From contig VBAC01000002.1 of the NCBI GenBank assembly GCA_005883305.1, positions 304,527-368,526 on the forward strand: DNA of 64,000 nucleotides. Direction: 5' to 3'. The stretch is from Alphaproteobacteria bacterium. GTDB taxonomy: Bacteria; Pseudomonadota; Alphaproteobacteria; Sphingomonadales; Sphingomonadaceae. Both the position numbers and the translations under genes were made by a program. Below the pieces are notes generated by a model, which saw only the letters and a program-made list of their open reading frames with translations, had not been told where the DNA came from and did no database searches. Below, in pieces: positions 26,993 to 34,565 of the stretch. Position 1 is the first letter of the stretch, and each line of letters opens with the position of its first letter.

Positions 26993-27847
26993 TCAGGGAA
27001 TGCGCATGGTTCCTTCGATCACGGTGACGCAGCGGCCTTCGAGAATGACCCGATCGCCCTCGAGGCGTCCCGTCAGGTGGCCGCCCCGCCTGCTCGCCTG
27101 GAAGAAGCGGATCGCGTCACCGCACTGGAGCCTATCGTTCCAGAAGGGAACGAGCGCGGAATGGGCCGAGCCCGTGACCGGGTCCTCGTCCACCCCCCAT
27201 GCCGGGACGAAGACCCGGCTGACGATTTCATAGTCCGCCCCCGGATCGGCCCGGGCGGTGACGATGGCCATCCGGTCGATCTCGCGCAGCCGGCCCATGT
27301 CCGGCCGGCAGCGGCGGACGGCCGCCTCGTCGCCCATCAGCAGGATCGCCTTCTGGTCGGCGCCGGACCGGTCGAGATAGAGCTGGGGCGCCGCATCGCT
27401 CGCCCCGTCGTGGATGATGATGTCGACGATGCCCGCGCCGTCGCGGGCGATCACGTCGCGCATGTCCGCCTCGGTCGCCGGGCGCATCGGAGTCGCCGGA
27501 AGATCGAGCGCGTAGCCCTCGCCGCTGCGGGAGACGGCGAGGATGCCCGACTTGCGGGTCCGGAAGCGCACCGTCTCACGCTCGCCGATAAGGACGTGAC
27601 CGCTGGCGAGCGTGGCGTGGCCGCAGAGCACCACCTCGCTGGTGGGCGTGAACCAGCGCAGCTCGTAATCGGCCTCGCCGCTCGAGTCCGGGATCGTGAA
27701 GGCGGTCTCGCTGAGATTGTTTTCAAGCGCGATCGCCTGGAGAATCTCGTCGGACAGCCAGGCGTCGAGCGGCATCACGGCGGCGGGATTGCCGGTGAAC
27801 GGACGGTCGGCAAAGGCGTCGACCTGGATGAGTCGCAGCTCGGTCAC
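26993..27847 (-). CDS. PhzF-family isomerase/epimerase
   Basis: A 284-residue enzyme with a diaminopimelate-epimerase-like fold. The catalytic glutamate is in LENNLSETAF, and WFTPTSEVVLCGHATLASGH and DEDPVTGSAHSAL are the family signatures. There are no phenazine genes nearby, so the name reflects the fold rather than phenazine synthesis. The start is GTG at 27847, sharing GTGA with the upstream cation transporter. Last gene of pdxH-CDF-phzF. Confidence 0.9.
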   Translation of the reverse strand: MTELRLIQVDAFADRPFTGNPAAVMPLDAWLSDEILQAIALENNLSETAFTIPDSSGEADYELRWFTPTSEVVLCGHATLASGHVLIGERETVRFRTRKSGILAVSRSGEGYALDLPATPMRPATEADMRDVIARDGAGIVDIIIHDGASDAAPQLYLDRSGADQKAILLMGDEAAVRRCRPDMGRLREIDRMAIVTARADPGADYEIVSRVFVPAWGVDEDPVTGSAHSALVPFWNDRLQCGDAIRFFQASRRGGHLTGRLEGDRVILEGRCVTVIEGTMRIP

Positions 27848-28776
27848 TCCGGAATCGGCTCCTTGGTCTCGTCGACCTCGCGCAGCGGATCGTCCGGATG
27901 ATCGACCTGCCCTTCGGGATCGAGGTGGATGAGGACCTCGCAGCCCGGGAACTCGCGCTCGAGGTCGCCCTCGATCGCCTCGACCACCTCGTGCGCGTCG
28001 GCGACGCTCATCTCGGGATCGATCCAGATGTGGAACTGGGCGAAATCGCGGTTGCCGCTGCTTCGGGTGCGAAGGTCGTGAATGCCCCTCGCCTCGGGCC
28101 GGCTGGAGGCGACGGCCAGAAAATGCATGCGTTTCTCCTCGGGCCATTCGCGGTCCATCAGCTGGTCCAGCGCATGGCTCGACGCGCGCAGGGCGCCCCA
28201 AATCAGCCACAAGGCGATGGCCAGCCCGAACAGCGCGTCGGCGCCGGCGAGGCCGAGATACTGATCGAGCACCAAGGCGGCGATCACCGAGAGGTTGAGC
28301 AACAGGTCGCTCTGGTAATGGACCGCGTCGGTGCGGATCGCGACCGATCCGGTGCGCCGCACCACGGAGCGCTGATAGGCGACCAGGGCAAGCGTCGCGG
28401 CGATGGCGGCGATCGATACGGCGATGCCATATTCGGCATGGGCGGTCTGAGCGCCGTGGAGCATGCGATCGACCGCGCGCCAGCCGATGCCGATCGCGGA
28501 GACCGAGATGATCACCACCTGGGCCAGCGCCGCGAGCGCCTCGGCCTTGCCGTGGCCGAAGCGGTGGTCCCGGTCGGCGGGAATGGCCGCCACCCGCACG
28601 CCGAACAGGGTTACGAGCGACGCCAGCAGATCGAGCGCGGTATCGGCGAGCGAGCCGAGCATCGCCACCGAGCCCGTTTCAAGCGCGGCATATGCCTTGA
28701 GGCCCAGGAGGAACAGGGCCATCGCCACGCTGGCCAGCGCGGCGCGGGTGGTCAAGGCGGCGCGGCTCTCGCTCAC
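27844..28776 (-). CDS. Cation diffusion facilitator (FieF-like)
   Basis: A 310-residue inner-membrane exporter of divalent metals (Zn/Fe/Mn type). Six helices with metal sites in DTALDLL and HRFGHGKAEAL, and in DAVHYQSDLLLN, then a cytoplasmic ferredoxin-like C-terminal domain with HIWIDP. GTG start overlapping the pdxH stop (GTGA). Confidence 0.92.
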   Translation of the reverse strand: MSESRAALTTRAALASVAMALFLLGLKAYAALETGSVAMLGSLADTALDLLASLVTLFGVRVAAIPADRDHRFGHGKAEALAALAQVVIISVSAIGIGWRAVDRMLHGAQTAHAEYGIAVSIAAIAATLALVAYQRSVVRRTGSVAIRTDAVHYQSDLLLNLSVIAALVLDQYLGLAGADALFGLAIALWLIWGALRASSHALDQLMDREWPEEKRMHFLAVASSRPEARGIHDLRTRSSGNRDFAQFHIWIDPEMSVADAHEVVEAIEGDLEREFPGCEVLIHLDPEGQVDHPDDPLREVDETKEPIPE

Positions 28777-29354
28777 GGGTAGAGCAGGCCTTCGCTCCAC
28801 CCGCCGTCCTCGCCGAGCGTGAACAGGCGGCGCTCGTGGAGCCGGTGCGGCCGGTCGGTCCAGAATTCGATCCGCTCGGGCACCAGCCGGTAGCCCCACC
28901 AGTGAGAAGGGCGCGGGACCTCGCGTCCCTCATAATCCGCGGCGAGATCCTCGTAGCGCGCCTCGAACGCCGCGCGCGAGCTGAGCGGCCGCGACTGGTC
29001 CGAGGCCCAGGCGCCGAGGCGGGAATCGCGCGACCGGGTGGCGAAATAGGCATCCGCCTCGGCATCGCTCACCGGCTCGACCCGCCCCTCGATGCGAACC
29101 TGGCGGCGAAGCGACTTCCAGTGAAACAGCAGAGCGGCGCGCGGATTGGCGACGAGCTCCTCGCCCTTGCGGCTTTGGCTGTTCGTGTAGAAGGCGAAGC
29201 CGCGCTCGTCGTGCCCCTTCATCAGCACCATTCGAACCGACGGGCGTCCCTCTGCGTCGGCGGTGGCGAGGGCCATCGCGGACGGATCGTTCGGCTCGGC
29301 GGCCCCGGCTTCGGCGAACCAGCGGTCGAACAGGGCGTGCGGATCGTCGGTCAT
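28773..29354 (-). CDS. pdxH: Pyridoxamine 5'-phosphate oxidase
   Basis: A 193-residue FMN enzyme that makes pyridoxal 5'-phosphate. FMN contacts are in RMVLMKGHDERGFAFYTN and ALLFHWKSLRRQVRIEG; the C-terminal signature RPSHWWGYRLVPERIEFW is complete. Heads a three-gene operon and is divergent from the DnaJ-like gene. Confidence 0.96.
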   Translation of the reverse strand: MTDDPHALFDRWFAEAGAAEPNDPSAMALATADAEGRPSVRMVLMKGHDERGFAFYTNSQSRKGEELVANPRAALLFHWKSLRRQVRIEGRVEPVSDAEADAYFATRSRDSRLGAWASDQSRPLSSRAAFEARYEDLAADYEGREVPRPSHWWGYRLVPERIEFWTDRPHRLHERRLFTLGEDGGWSEGLLYP

Positions 29355-29408
29355 GGCCGAGGCTCTACCCGCCGCCGCGGCGCGGGCACAAGCGCCTTGC
29401 ACCGTCCC

Positions 29409-29434
29409 GGAACATGGCCCATCTCTCCGCGGTT
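29409..29434 (+). promoter_or_regulatory. Possible EcfG (general stress) promoter
   Basis: GGAAC at 29409-29413 and GGTT at 29431-29434 with 17 bases between, close to the EcfG consensus GGAAC-N16/17-cGTT of alphaproteobacteria. It sits about 30 bases before the DnaJ-like start, at the right distance. Short motif, so chance occurrence is possible. Confidence 0.35.
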
Positions 29435-29462
29435 GCACCGCGCTTGAGGATATGTTTGACGC

Positions 29463-30431
29463 ATGGCCGATCTCTATTCCGAGCTGAACGTGCCGCGCGG
29501 CGCCAGCGAGGCCGACATCAAGAAGGCCTATCGCAAGCTCGCCAAGGAGCTGCATCCGGACAAGAACAAGGACAATCCGAAGGCCACCGAGCGCTTTTCC
29601 AAGGTGACGCGCGCCTATGACATCCTGACCGACAAGGACAAGCGCGCCCGCTACGACCGCGGCGAGATCGACGAAGAAGGCAATCCGAAGATGCCGTTCG
29701 GCTACGGCGCTGGCCCCGGTGCCCGTCCGGGCGGCGGCGGCTTCCGCGGTCCCAACGGCGAGCCGTTCGAGTTCAGCGGCGGCGGCGAAGCGGCGGACAT
29801 TTCCGACCTGTTCGAAGGCCTGTTCGGCGGCATGCGCGGACGCGGCGGCGGCGCTTCCGGTGGCGGCGGGCCATTTTCCGGCTTCGGGCGCCGAAGCGCG
29901 CCGCCCCAGAAGGGCGCCGACGTCGCCTACCGGCTCGAGGTGCCCTTCGAGGACGCGGCCAGGCTGGCCGGGCAGCGGGTCACGCTCGGCAGCGGCAAGA
30001 CGCTCGACATCAAGCTTCCACCGGGCGTCGAGGACGGAACGAAGATCCGGCTGACGGGCCAGGGGCAGGCGGCGCCGGGCGGCAATGGCGATGCGCTGGT
30101 GACCATCACCATCAAGCCGCACCGCTTCTTCCGGCGGGAGGGCGACAATATCCGCCTCGACCTGCCCGTCGCTCTCGACGAGGCTGCGCTGGGCGCGAAG
30201 GTACGCGTGCCCACCGTCGACGGCCCGGTGATGCTGAGCGTCCCCAGGGGCGCGAGCTCGGGCAAGGTGCTTCGGCTCAAGGGCAAGGGCTTCACGGCCA
30301 AGGGCGGAGCGCGGGGCGATCAGCTGGTCACGCTGATGGTCGAGATACCCGACGATCCGGATCTGGCCCGCTTTCTCGAAAGCTGGAGCGGGCGCGGCAA
30401 GACGAACCCGCGGGCCTCGCTCGGCGTTTAG
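29463..30431 (+). CDS. DnaJ-like co-chaperone, CbpA type
   Basis: A 322-residue class II Hsp40. J domain at residues 1-70 with the HPD motif (ELHPDKNKD), then a Gly/Phe-rich linker (about 75-140) and a C-terminal substrate-binding domain (KTLDIKLPPGVEDGTKIRLTGQGQ, then HRFFRREGDNI). The zinc-finger of classical DnaJ is absent, as in CbpA. It stimulates DnaK ATPase. A candidate stress promoter lies upstream. Followed after 6 bases by the YihY gene. Confidence 0.92.
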   Translation: MADLYSELNVPRGASEADIKKAYRKLAKELHPDKNKDNPKATERFSKVTRAYDILTDKDKRARYDRGEIDEEGNPKMPFGYGAGPGARPGGGGFRGPNGEPFEFSGGGEAADISDLFEGLFGGMRGRGGGASGGGGPFSGFGRRSAPPQKGADVAYRLEVPFEDAARLAGQRVTLGSGKTLDIKLPPGVEDGTKIRLTGQGQAAPGGNGDALVTITIKPHRFFRREGDNIRLDLPVALDEAALGAKVRVPTVDGPVMLSVPRGASSGKVLRLKGKGFTAKGGARGDQLVTLMVEIPDDPDLARFLESWSGRGKTNPRASLGV

Positions 30432-30437
30432 GGCCGC

Positions 30438-31457
30438 GTGCGCGACATCTCCCCAGAATCGCCGGAAGCCAGGCGAAAAAGGCTCGCCAGTACGAAGGCG
30501 CATTTCGGGACGATCAGGGAGAACGTCTCGCGCTCGCGCACCTGGGAGGTGGTCAAGCGGGTCGCGATCGGAGTCTATTCGGACGGTTTCATCCACGCCG
30601 GCAATCTCGCCTATCTCGCGCTCCTTTCCATCTTTCCCTTCGTCATCGTCGCCGCGGCGATCGCCCGGCTGTTCGGCCAGACCGACGAGGGCATGGACGC
30701 GGTCAACGCGCTGCTCCAGACGATGCCCAGAAACGTCGCCGACGTGCTTCAGACTCCGATCCGCGACGTGATCGAGGCGCGATCGGGCAGCCTGCTCTGG
30801 CTCGGCGCCATCGTCGGCCTTTGGACCACCGGCAGCTTCATCGAGACGATCCGCGACATCATCCGGCGCGCTTATGGCGTGACCTTCAGCCGGCCGTTCT
30901 GGGAATACCGCCTTGGGTCCGTGGGGATGATCATCGCCGCGGTCGTGCTGGCGATGATCGCCTTCAGCGTCTCGATCCTCCTTTCGGGCGTTCAGAACTT
31001 CCTCGTCGAGCGCATTCCCGGCGCCGACGATCTCGTCAGCCTGATCACCCTGCTTCGCGTCGCTCCGGCGCTGGTCCTGTTCGGGTCGCTCTATCTGCTG
31101 TTCTACGCGCTGACCCCCAAGCGCTACAGGATTACCGGCTGCCGCAAATGGCCCGGCGCCGCCTTCGTCGCCGGCTGGTGGGTGCTGACCACCTCCCTGC
31201 TGCCGGTCGTGCTCTCGAGCCTCGCCAATTACGATCTCACCTACGGCAGCCTGGCGGGCGTGATCATCGCGCTGTTTTTCTTCTTCATAATCGGTCTCGG
31301 TCTGGTAATCGGCGCGGAGCTCAACGCGGCGCTCGCGGAAACCCCGATGCCGACCGACGAGGACGTCGAGGCGGTGGTTCACGAGGAAGCGGCCGCCCAG
31401 GCGGAGCACAAGGCCGTCGAGAAGGCGGTCAGGGGGCATGAAGAGGTGGAGCGATGA
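30438..31457 (+). CDS. YihY/BrkB-family inner-membrane protein
   Basis: A 339-residue protein with six membrane helices. Family features include YSDGFIHAGNLAYLALLSIFPF near the start, AIVGLWTTGSFIETIRDIIRRAY and the GLVIGAELNAALAE end. YihY/BrkB proteins are not ribonuclease BN despite old annotations, and their role is unknown. The N- and C-terminal cytoplasmic tails are charged, the latter Glu/Ala-rich. GTG start; the stop overlaps fabI (ATGA). Confidence 0.9.
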   Translation: MRDISPESPEARRKRLASTKAHFGTIRENVSRSRTWEVVKRVAIGVYSDGFIHAGNLAYLALLSIFPFVIVAAAIARLFGQTDEGMDAVNALLQTMPRNVADVLQTPIRDVIEARSGSLLWLGAIVGLWTTGSFIETIRDIIRRAYGVTFSRPFWEYRLGSVGMIIAAVVLAMIAFSVSILLSGVQNFLVERIPGADDLVSLITLLRVAPALVLFGSLYLLFYALTPKRYRITGCRKWPGAAFVAGWWVLTTSLLPVVLSSLANYDLTYGSLAGVIIALFFFFIIGLGLVIGAELNAALAETPMPTDEDVEAVVHEEAAAQAEHKAVEKAVRGHEEVER

Positions 31458-32257
31458 CCGGCTTGATGAAGGGCAAACGCGGGCTGATCATGGGCCTCGC
31501 CAACGACCGCTCGCTGGCCTGGGGAATCGCTCAAAAGCTTGCCGCGGCGGGCGCGGAGCTCGCCTTCTCCTACCAGGGCGAGGCGATGGAGAAGCGGGTG
31601 CGCCCGCTCGCCGATCAGCTGGGCACGGCTTTCCTGATCGATTGCGACGTCTCCGACATGGCCAATCTCGACCGCGCGTTCGAGACGCTGAAGGCGAAAT
31701 GGGAGACGATCGACTTCCTGGTCCACGCGATCGGCTTTTCCGACAAGAACGAGCTCCGCGGCCAGTTCGTCGACACCAGCCTCGACAATTTCCTGCTGAC
31801 GATGAACATCTCTGCCTACAGCTTCGTCGCCGTCGCCCAGCGGGCGCGGCCGATGATGCCCGAAGGCGGCAGCATCCTCACCCTTTCCTATTACGGCGCC
31901 GAGAAGGTGATCCCGCATTACAACGTGATGGGGGTCGCCAAGGCCGCGCTCGAGACCAGCGTCAAATATCTCGCGATGGACCTGGGGCCTGAGAATATCC
32001 GGGTCAACGCCATCTCCGCCGGTCCGATCAAGACGCTCGCGGCGAGCGGCATCGGCGACTTCCGCTACATCATGAAGTGGAACGAATATAACGCGCCGCT
32101 CAGGCGCAACGTGACGATCGAGGATGTCGGCGGCGCGGGTCTCTATCTGCTCTCCGACCTCGCCTCCGGCGTCACCGGCGAGATCCACCATGTCGACGCC
32201 GGCTACAACGTGGTCGGAATGAAGGCCGAGGACGCGCCTGACATCGCGACCACGTGA
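31454..32257 (+). CDS. fabI: Enoyl-ACP reductase (NADH)
   Basis: A 267-residue short-chain dehydrogenase of fatty-acid synthesis; the target of triclosan-type inhibitors. The divergent nucleotide loop GLANDRSLAWGIA, the catalytic Y-x6-K in YNVMGVAK with upstream SYYGAEKV, and NAISAGPIKTLAASGI are typical of FabI. The stop TGA lies within ACGTGAGC (32252-32259), the sequence that reappears at the start of aroC on the other side of the DUF559 cassette. Confidence 0.97.
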   Translation: MTGLMKGKRGLIMGLANDRSLAWGIAQKLAAAGAELAFSYQGEAMEKRVRPLADQLGTAFLIDCDVSDMANLDRAFETLKAKWETIDFLVHAIGFSDKNELRGQFVDTSLDNFLLTMNISAYSFVAVAQRARPMMPEGGSILTLSYYGAEKVIPHYNVMGVAKAALETSVKYLAMDLGPENIRVNAISAGPIKTLAASGIGDFRYIMKWNEYNAPLRRNVTIEDVGGAGLYLLSDLASGVTGEIHHVDAGYNVVGMKAEDAPDIATT

Positions 32258-32263
32258 GCCTTG

Positions 32264-32328
32264 ACCCCTCTCCCGTTCAGGGAGAGGGAGGGGCCCATTG
32301 CCGAAGGCAATGGGAGGGTGAGGGCACG
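32264..32328 (+). repeat. Left terminal repeat of the DUF559 cassette
   Basis: About 65 bases made of two hairpins. Hairpin 1: CCCTCTCCC, loop GTTCA, GGGAGAGGG. Hairpin 2: ATTGCC, loop GAA, GGCAAT. It ends with GGGAGGGTGAGGGCACG. Apart from the hairpin 2 stem and one base, it is identical to the reverse complement of the right repeat. Confidence 0.85.
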
Positions 32329-32331
32329 ACC

Positions 32332-32754
32332 GTGAGAAAGATCGACGGCACCGAAGCCTTGGCTCGAGTCCGCCAACTCCACCGTGAAATGACTCCGGCA
32401 GAGAAGCTGCTCTGGAGCCGGTTGCGGAACCGTCGCCTGGACGGCTTCAAGTTCAGATCCCAGGTCTGGCTCGGCTTTTTCATCGCTGACTTCTTCTGCT
32501 GGGAAGCCAAGCTGGTCGTCGAGGTCGATGGATCGCAGCATGCCGACCGGATTGGCCATGATCGCGCCCGGTCGGAGCAGCTAGGCCGGCAAGGCTACAA
32601 GATTCTCCGCTTCTGGAACAATCAGGTGCTTGGCGAGCTGGAGGCCGTGCTTGCCGCCATCCGTGTCCAGCTCCAGGCCCGCGTGCCCTCACCCTCCCGT
32701 CCTGCTGCGCAGGCCGGGCCCCTCCCTCTCCCTGAAAGGGAGAGGGGTACGTGA
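32332..32754 (+). CDS. DUF559 domain endonuclease-like protein
   Basis: A 140-residue protein of the DUF559 family, which shares the PD-(D/E)XK/Vsr-like nuclease fold. Expected active-site residues are present: MTPAEKLLW (Glu24), FIADFF (Asp53), VVEVDGSQH (Glu64, Asp66, His70), then [14 protein letters not shown]. The start is GTG at 32332, directly inside the left repeat; an in-frame GTG at 32254 would need the repeat to be translated. The last ~24 residues are encoded by the right repeat, and the stop TGA lies in the right direct repeat, overlapping the aroC GTG (GTGA). It is likely a DNA-cleaving enzyme; whether it moves its own cassette is unproven. Confidence 0.85.
   Translation: MRKIDGTEALARVRQLHREMTPAEKLLWSRLRNRRLDGFKFRSQVWLGFFIADFFCWEAKLVVEVDGSQHADRIGHDRARSEQLGRQGYKILRFWNNQVLGELEAVLAAIRVQLQARVPSPSRPAAQAGPLPLPERERGT
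32682..32749 (-). repeat. Right terminal repeat of the DUF559 cassette
   Basis: Inverted partner of the left repeat. Read on the minus strand it has the same hairpin 1 (CCCTCTCCC, loop TTTCA, GGGAGAGGG) and a hairpin 2 with a different but still paired stem: CCTGC, loop GCA, GCAGG. The flanks GAGGGGCCC and GGGAGGGTGAGGGCACG are unchanged. Confidence 0.85.
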
Positions 32755-33680
32755 GCGTGAACAGCTTCGGCCATGTCCTGCGAGTCACCACCTGGGGCGA
32801 GAGTCACGGGCCGGCGATCGGGGCGGTGATCGACGGCTGCCCTCCCGGGCTGGCGCTCGGCGAGGGCGACATCCAGCTTTGGCTAGACAAGAGACGCCCC
32901 GGCCTCTCGCGCCATACCAGCCCGCGCGCCGAGCCGGACCGGGTGCGCATCCTCTCCGGAACCTATGAAGGACGAACGACGGGAACTTCAATCAGCCTGA
33001 TGATCGACAATGTCGATGCGCGCTCCGCCGACTATGAAGACATGCCGCCCCGCCCGGGCCATGCCGACGCCGCCTATCAGGCCAAATACGGCGTGCGCGA
33101 CCCGCGCGGCGGCGGCCGGGCTTCGGCGCGCGAGACGGCGGCGCGGGTCGCTGCGGGCGCGGTGGCGCGGCTGGTCGTCCCGGAAGTGGCCATTGAGGCG
33201 AGGCCGATCGAGATCGGCGGCTCGACGGACGATTGGGAGGCGCTGCTCGACGAGGCGCGAGAGGCGGGAAGCTCGCTCGGAGCGGTGGTCGAATGCGTCG
33301 CGCGCGGCGTGCCCGCGGGCTGGGGCGCGCCGGTCTACGCAAAACTCGACGCCGAGCTGGCGGCGGCATTGATGTCGATCAACGCCGTCAAGGGCGTCGA
33401 GATCGGCGCAGGCTTCGATGCCGCGCGGGCGCGCGGCGAGGACAATGCCGATCCCGCGCTTGCCGGCGGCATCACCGGAGGGATCGCGACCGGGGAGCCC
33501 ATCGTCCTTCGCGCCGCCTTCAAGCCGACCTCCTCCGTCCCCGCGCTCGGCGTGAAAGGGCGACACGACCCCTGCGTGGCCTTGCGCGGCGCCCCGGTGG
33601 TCGAGGCGATGGTGGCGCTCGTCCTCGCGGACCACAAGTTGCTTCACCGCGCCCAATGCGGCCAAGGGAGGGGCGAATGA
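32751..33680 (+). CDS. aroC: Chorismate synthase, unusually short
   Basis: Converts EPSP to chorismate using reduced FMN, last step of the shikimate pathway. [57 protein letters not shown] and KGRHDPC identify it. It has only 309 residues, compared with about 350-365 in the family. Three segments are missing or much shortened: the loop after RPIEIGG, the stretch before GGITGG that normally contains the FMN-contacting (N/H)AGG motif, and the stretch between FKPTSS and KGRHDPC. The reading frame is intact. It is either a compact functional form or a decayed copy. GTG start overlapping the DUF559 stop. Confidence 0.88.
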   Translation: MSVNSFGHVLRVTTWGESHGPAIGAVIDGCPPGLALGEGDIQLWLDKRRPGLSRHTSPRAEPDRVRILSGTYEGRTTGTSISLMIDNVDARSADYEDMPPRPGHADAAYQAKYGVRDPRGGGRASARETAARVAAGAVARLVVPEVAIEARPIEIGGSTDDWEALLDEAREAGSSLGAVVECVARGVPAGWGAPVYAKLDAELAAALMSINAVKGVEIGAGFDAARARGEDNADPALAGGITGGIATGEPIVLRAAFKPTSSVPALGVKGRHDPCVALRGAPVVEAMVALVLADHKLLHRAQCGQGRGE

Positions 33681-34153
33681 TCGCGACGATGATTGCGCTC
33701 GCCCTGGCCGCCGAACCGCCCGTCACCTTGCACGGGATCGGCGACCTCAGGATCGGCATGCCGGCCGCCGAGCTTCGCCGGCGCGGCGGCATCAAGGATC
33801 CGAACCCGCTTGAGGAGGGCGACTGCGACTTCTGGCACCTGCCCGGCCGCGACGGGCTCGACTTCATGGTGGTCGGCGGGCGGGTGGTGCGGATCGACGT
33901 CCAGAGCCCCGCCTACCGCACCCAATCCGGCGCCCGTGTCGGGATGAGCGAGGCCGAGGTGCGTGCGCTCTACGGGACGGCGATGCGGGTCGAGCCCCAC
34001 CCCTATACCGGGCCGGAGGGCCACTATCTCGTCTATCGCGCCCGCTCCGAGCCCTATGGAATGATCTTCGAGACCCATTACGAGACCCGGCGCGCGGAGA
34101 CGATGCGAGTCGGCCTGTGGGATTATGTGCAGCTGATCGAGGGATGCGCCTGA
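33677..34153 (+). CDS. Hypothetical periplasmic protein
   Basis: A 158-residue protein with a short hydrophobic start ([15 protein letters not shown]) that may be a minimal signal peptide. The body has [18 protein letters not shown] and a second [15 protein letters not shown], a pattern of two SmpA/BLIP-like half-repeats (RxGM..EV). The ATG overlaps the aroC stop (ATGA), and its end overlaps the acylphosphatase start by 10 bases. Function unknown. Confidence 0.8.
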   Translation: MIATMIALALAAEPPVTLHGIGDLRIGMPAAELRRRGGIKDPNPLEEGDCDFWHLPGRDGLDFMVVGGRVVRIDVQSPAYRTQSGARVGMSEAEVRALYGTAMRVEPHPYTGPEGHYLVYRARSEPYGMIFETHYETRRAETMRVGLWDYVQLIEGCA

Positions 34154-34422
34154 CCCGCCGCCTCGTCATCCACGGCCAGGTCCAGGGCGTGTTCTATCGC
34201 GGCTGGAGCGTGGAGCAGGCGCGTGCCCTGGCGCTCGCGGGCTGGGTCAGAAACCGGCGGGACGGGACCGTCGAGATGCTGGTCTCGGGCGAGGAGGAGG
34301 CGGTGAAGGAGATGATCGCCCGCTGCCCGGTGGGGCCGAGCGCCGCGCGCGTCCAGCGGATCGAGGTGGAAGAGAGCGCCGAGGAGGCGCCGGCGGGCTT
34401 CGAGAGCCGGCCGACCGTCTAG
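34144..34422 (+). CDS. Acylphosphatase
   Basis: A 92-residue enzyme hydrolysing acyl phosphates. The signature VIHGQVQGVFYRGWSVEQA contains the catalytic arginine (FYR), and GWVRNRRDGTVEMLVSG contains the catalytic asparagine (VRN) and the second family pattern. Start at 34144 gives the canonical short N terminus; the gene overlaps the previous one by 10 bases. Confidence 0.93.
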   Translation: MRLTRRLVIHGQVQGVFYRGWSVEQARALALAGWVRNRRDGTVEMLVSGEEEAVKEMIARCPVGPSAARVQRIEVEESAEEAPAGFESRPTV

Positions 34423-34436
34423 CGCCAATTCCTGCC

Positions 34437-34549
34437 CGCTCGTCCTGAGTAGCCGCTGAGCGACGTCGAAGCGGCGTATCGAAGGACGCACGGAATCGGT
34501 CCTTCGATACGGGCCTTCGCCAAGCTCAGTCCCTACTCAGGATGAGCGG
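34437..34549. repeat. Inverted-repeat element between convergent genes
   Basis: A long imperfect palindrome: left arm from CTCGTCCTGAGTAGC to TATCGAAGGAC, right arm from GTCCTTCGATAC to CTACTCAGGATGAGCG. It is the same family as 61085-61188. It lies between the convergent acylphosphatase and methyltransferase genes and could terminate transcription from both sides. Confidence 0.85.
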
Positions 34550-34565
34550 ATAGGCTGATACGCCC

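Larger units (their letters stand above)
32252..32756. mobile_element. DUF559 cassette bounded by inverted repeats and an 8-bp direct repeat
   Basis: The unit consists of direct repeat ACGTGAGC (32252-32259), left terminal repeat (32264-32328), a DUF559 gene, right terminal repeat (32682-32749, inverted) and direct repeat ACGTGAGC (32749-32756). Removing one direct repeat plus the 489 bases between restores a plausible fabI-aroC junction in which the fabI stop and aroC start share GTGA, like three other seams in this window. This indicates insertion with target-site duplication. The left end carries four bases (CTTG) not matched in the right end, so the exact tips are uncertain. No known transposase is encoded. 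Confidence 0.68.

Noticed and set aside
26993-27847. Phenazine biosynthesis because of a PhzF-like enzyme
   Set aside because: No other phz genes are nearby; PhzF-family proteins occur widely without phenazine synthesis.
28773-31439. An 888-codon minus-strand frame upstream of pdxH
   Set aside because: Only the last 194 codons (from 29354) are pdxH; the rest is antisense to the DnaJ-like and YihY genes.
32254-32331. Starting the DUF559 gene at GTG 32254
   Set aside because: It would translate the whole left repeat and overlap the fabI stop; the DUF559 family sequence begins after 32332.
32264-32749. The flanking repeats as CRISPR repeats or attachment sites
   Set aside because: They are two inverted copies with internal hairpins, not direct repeats with spacers, and no integrase or cas gene is present.
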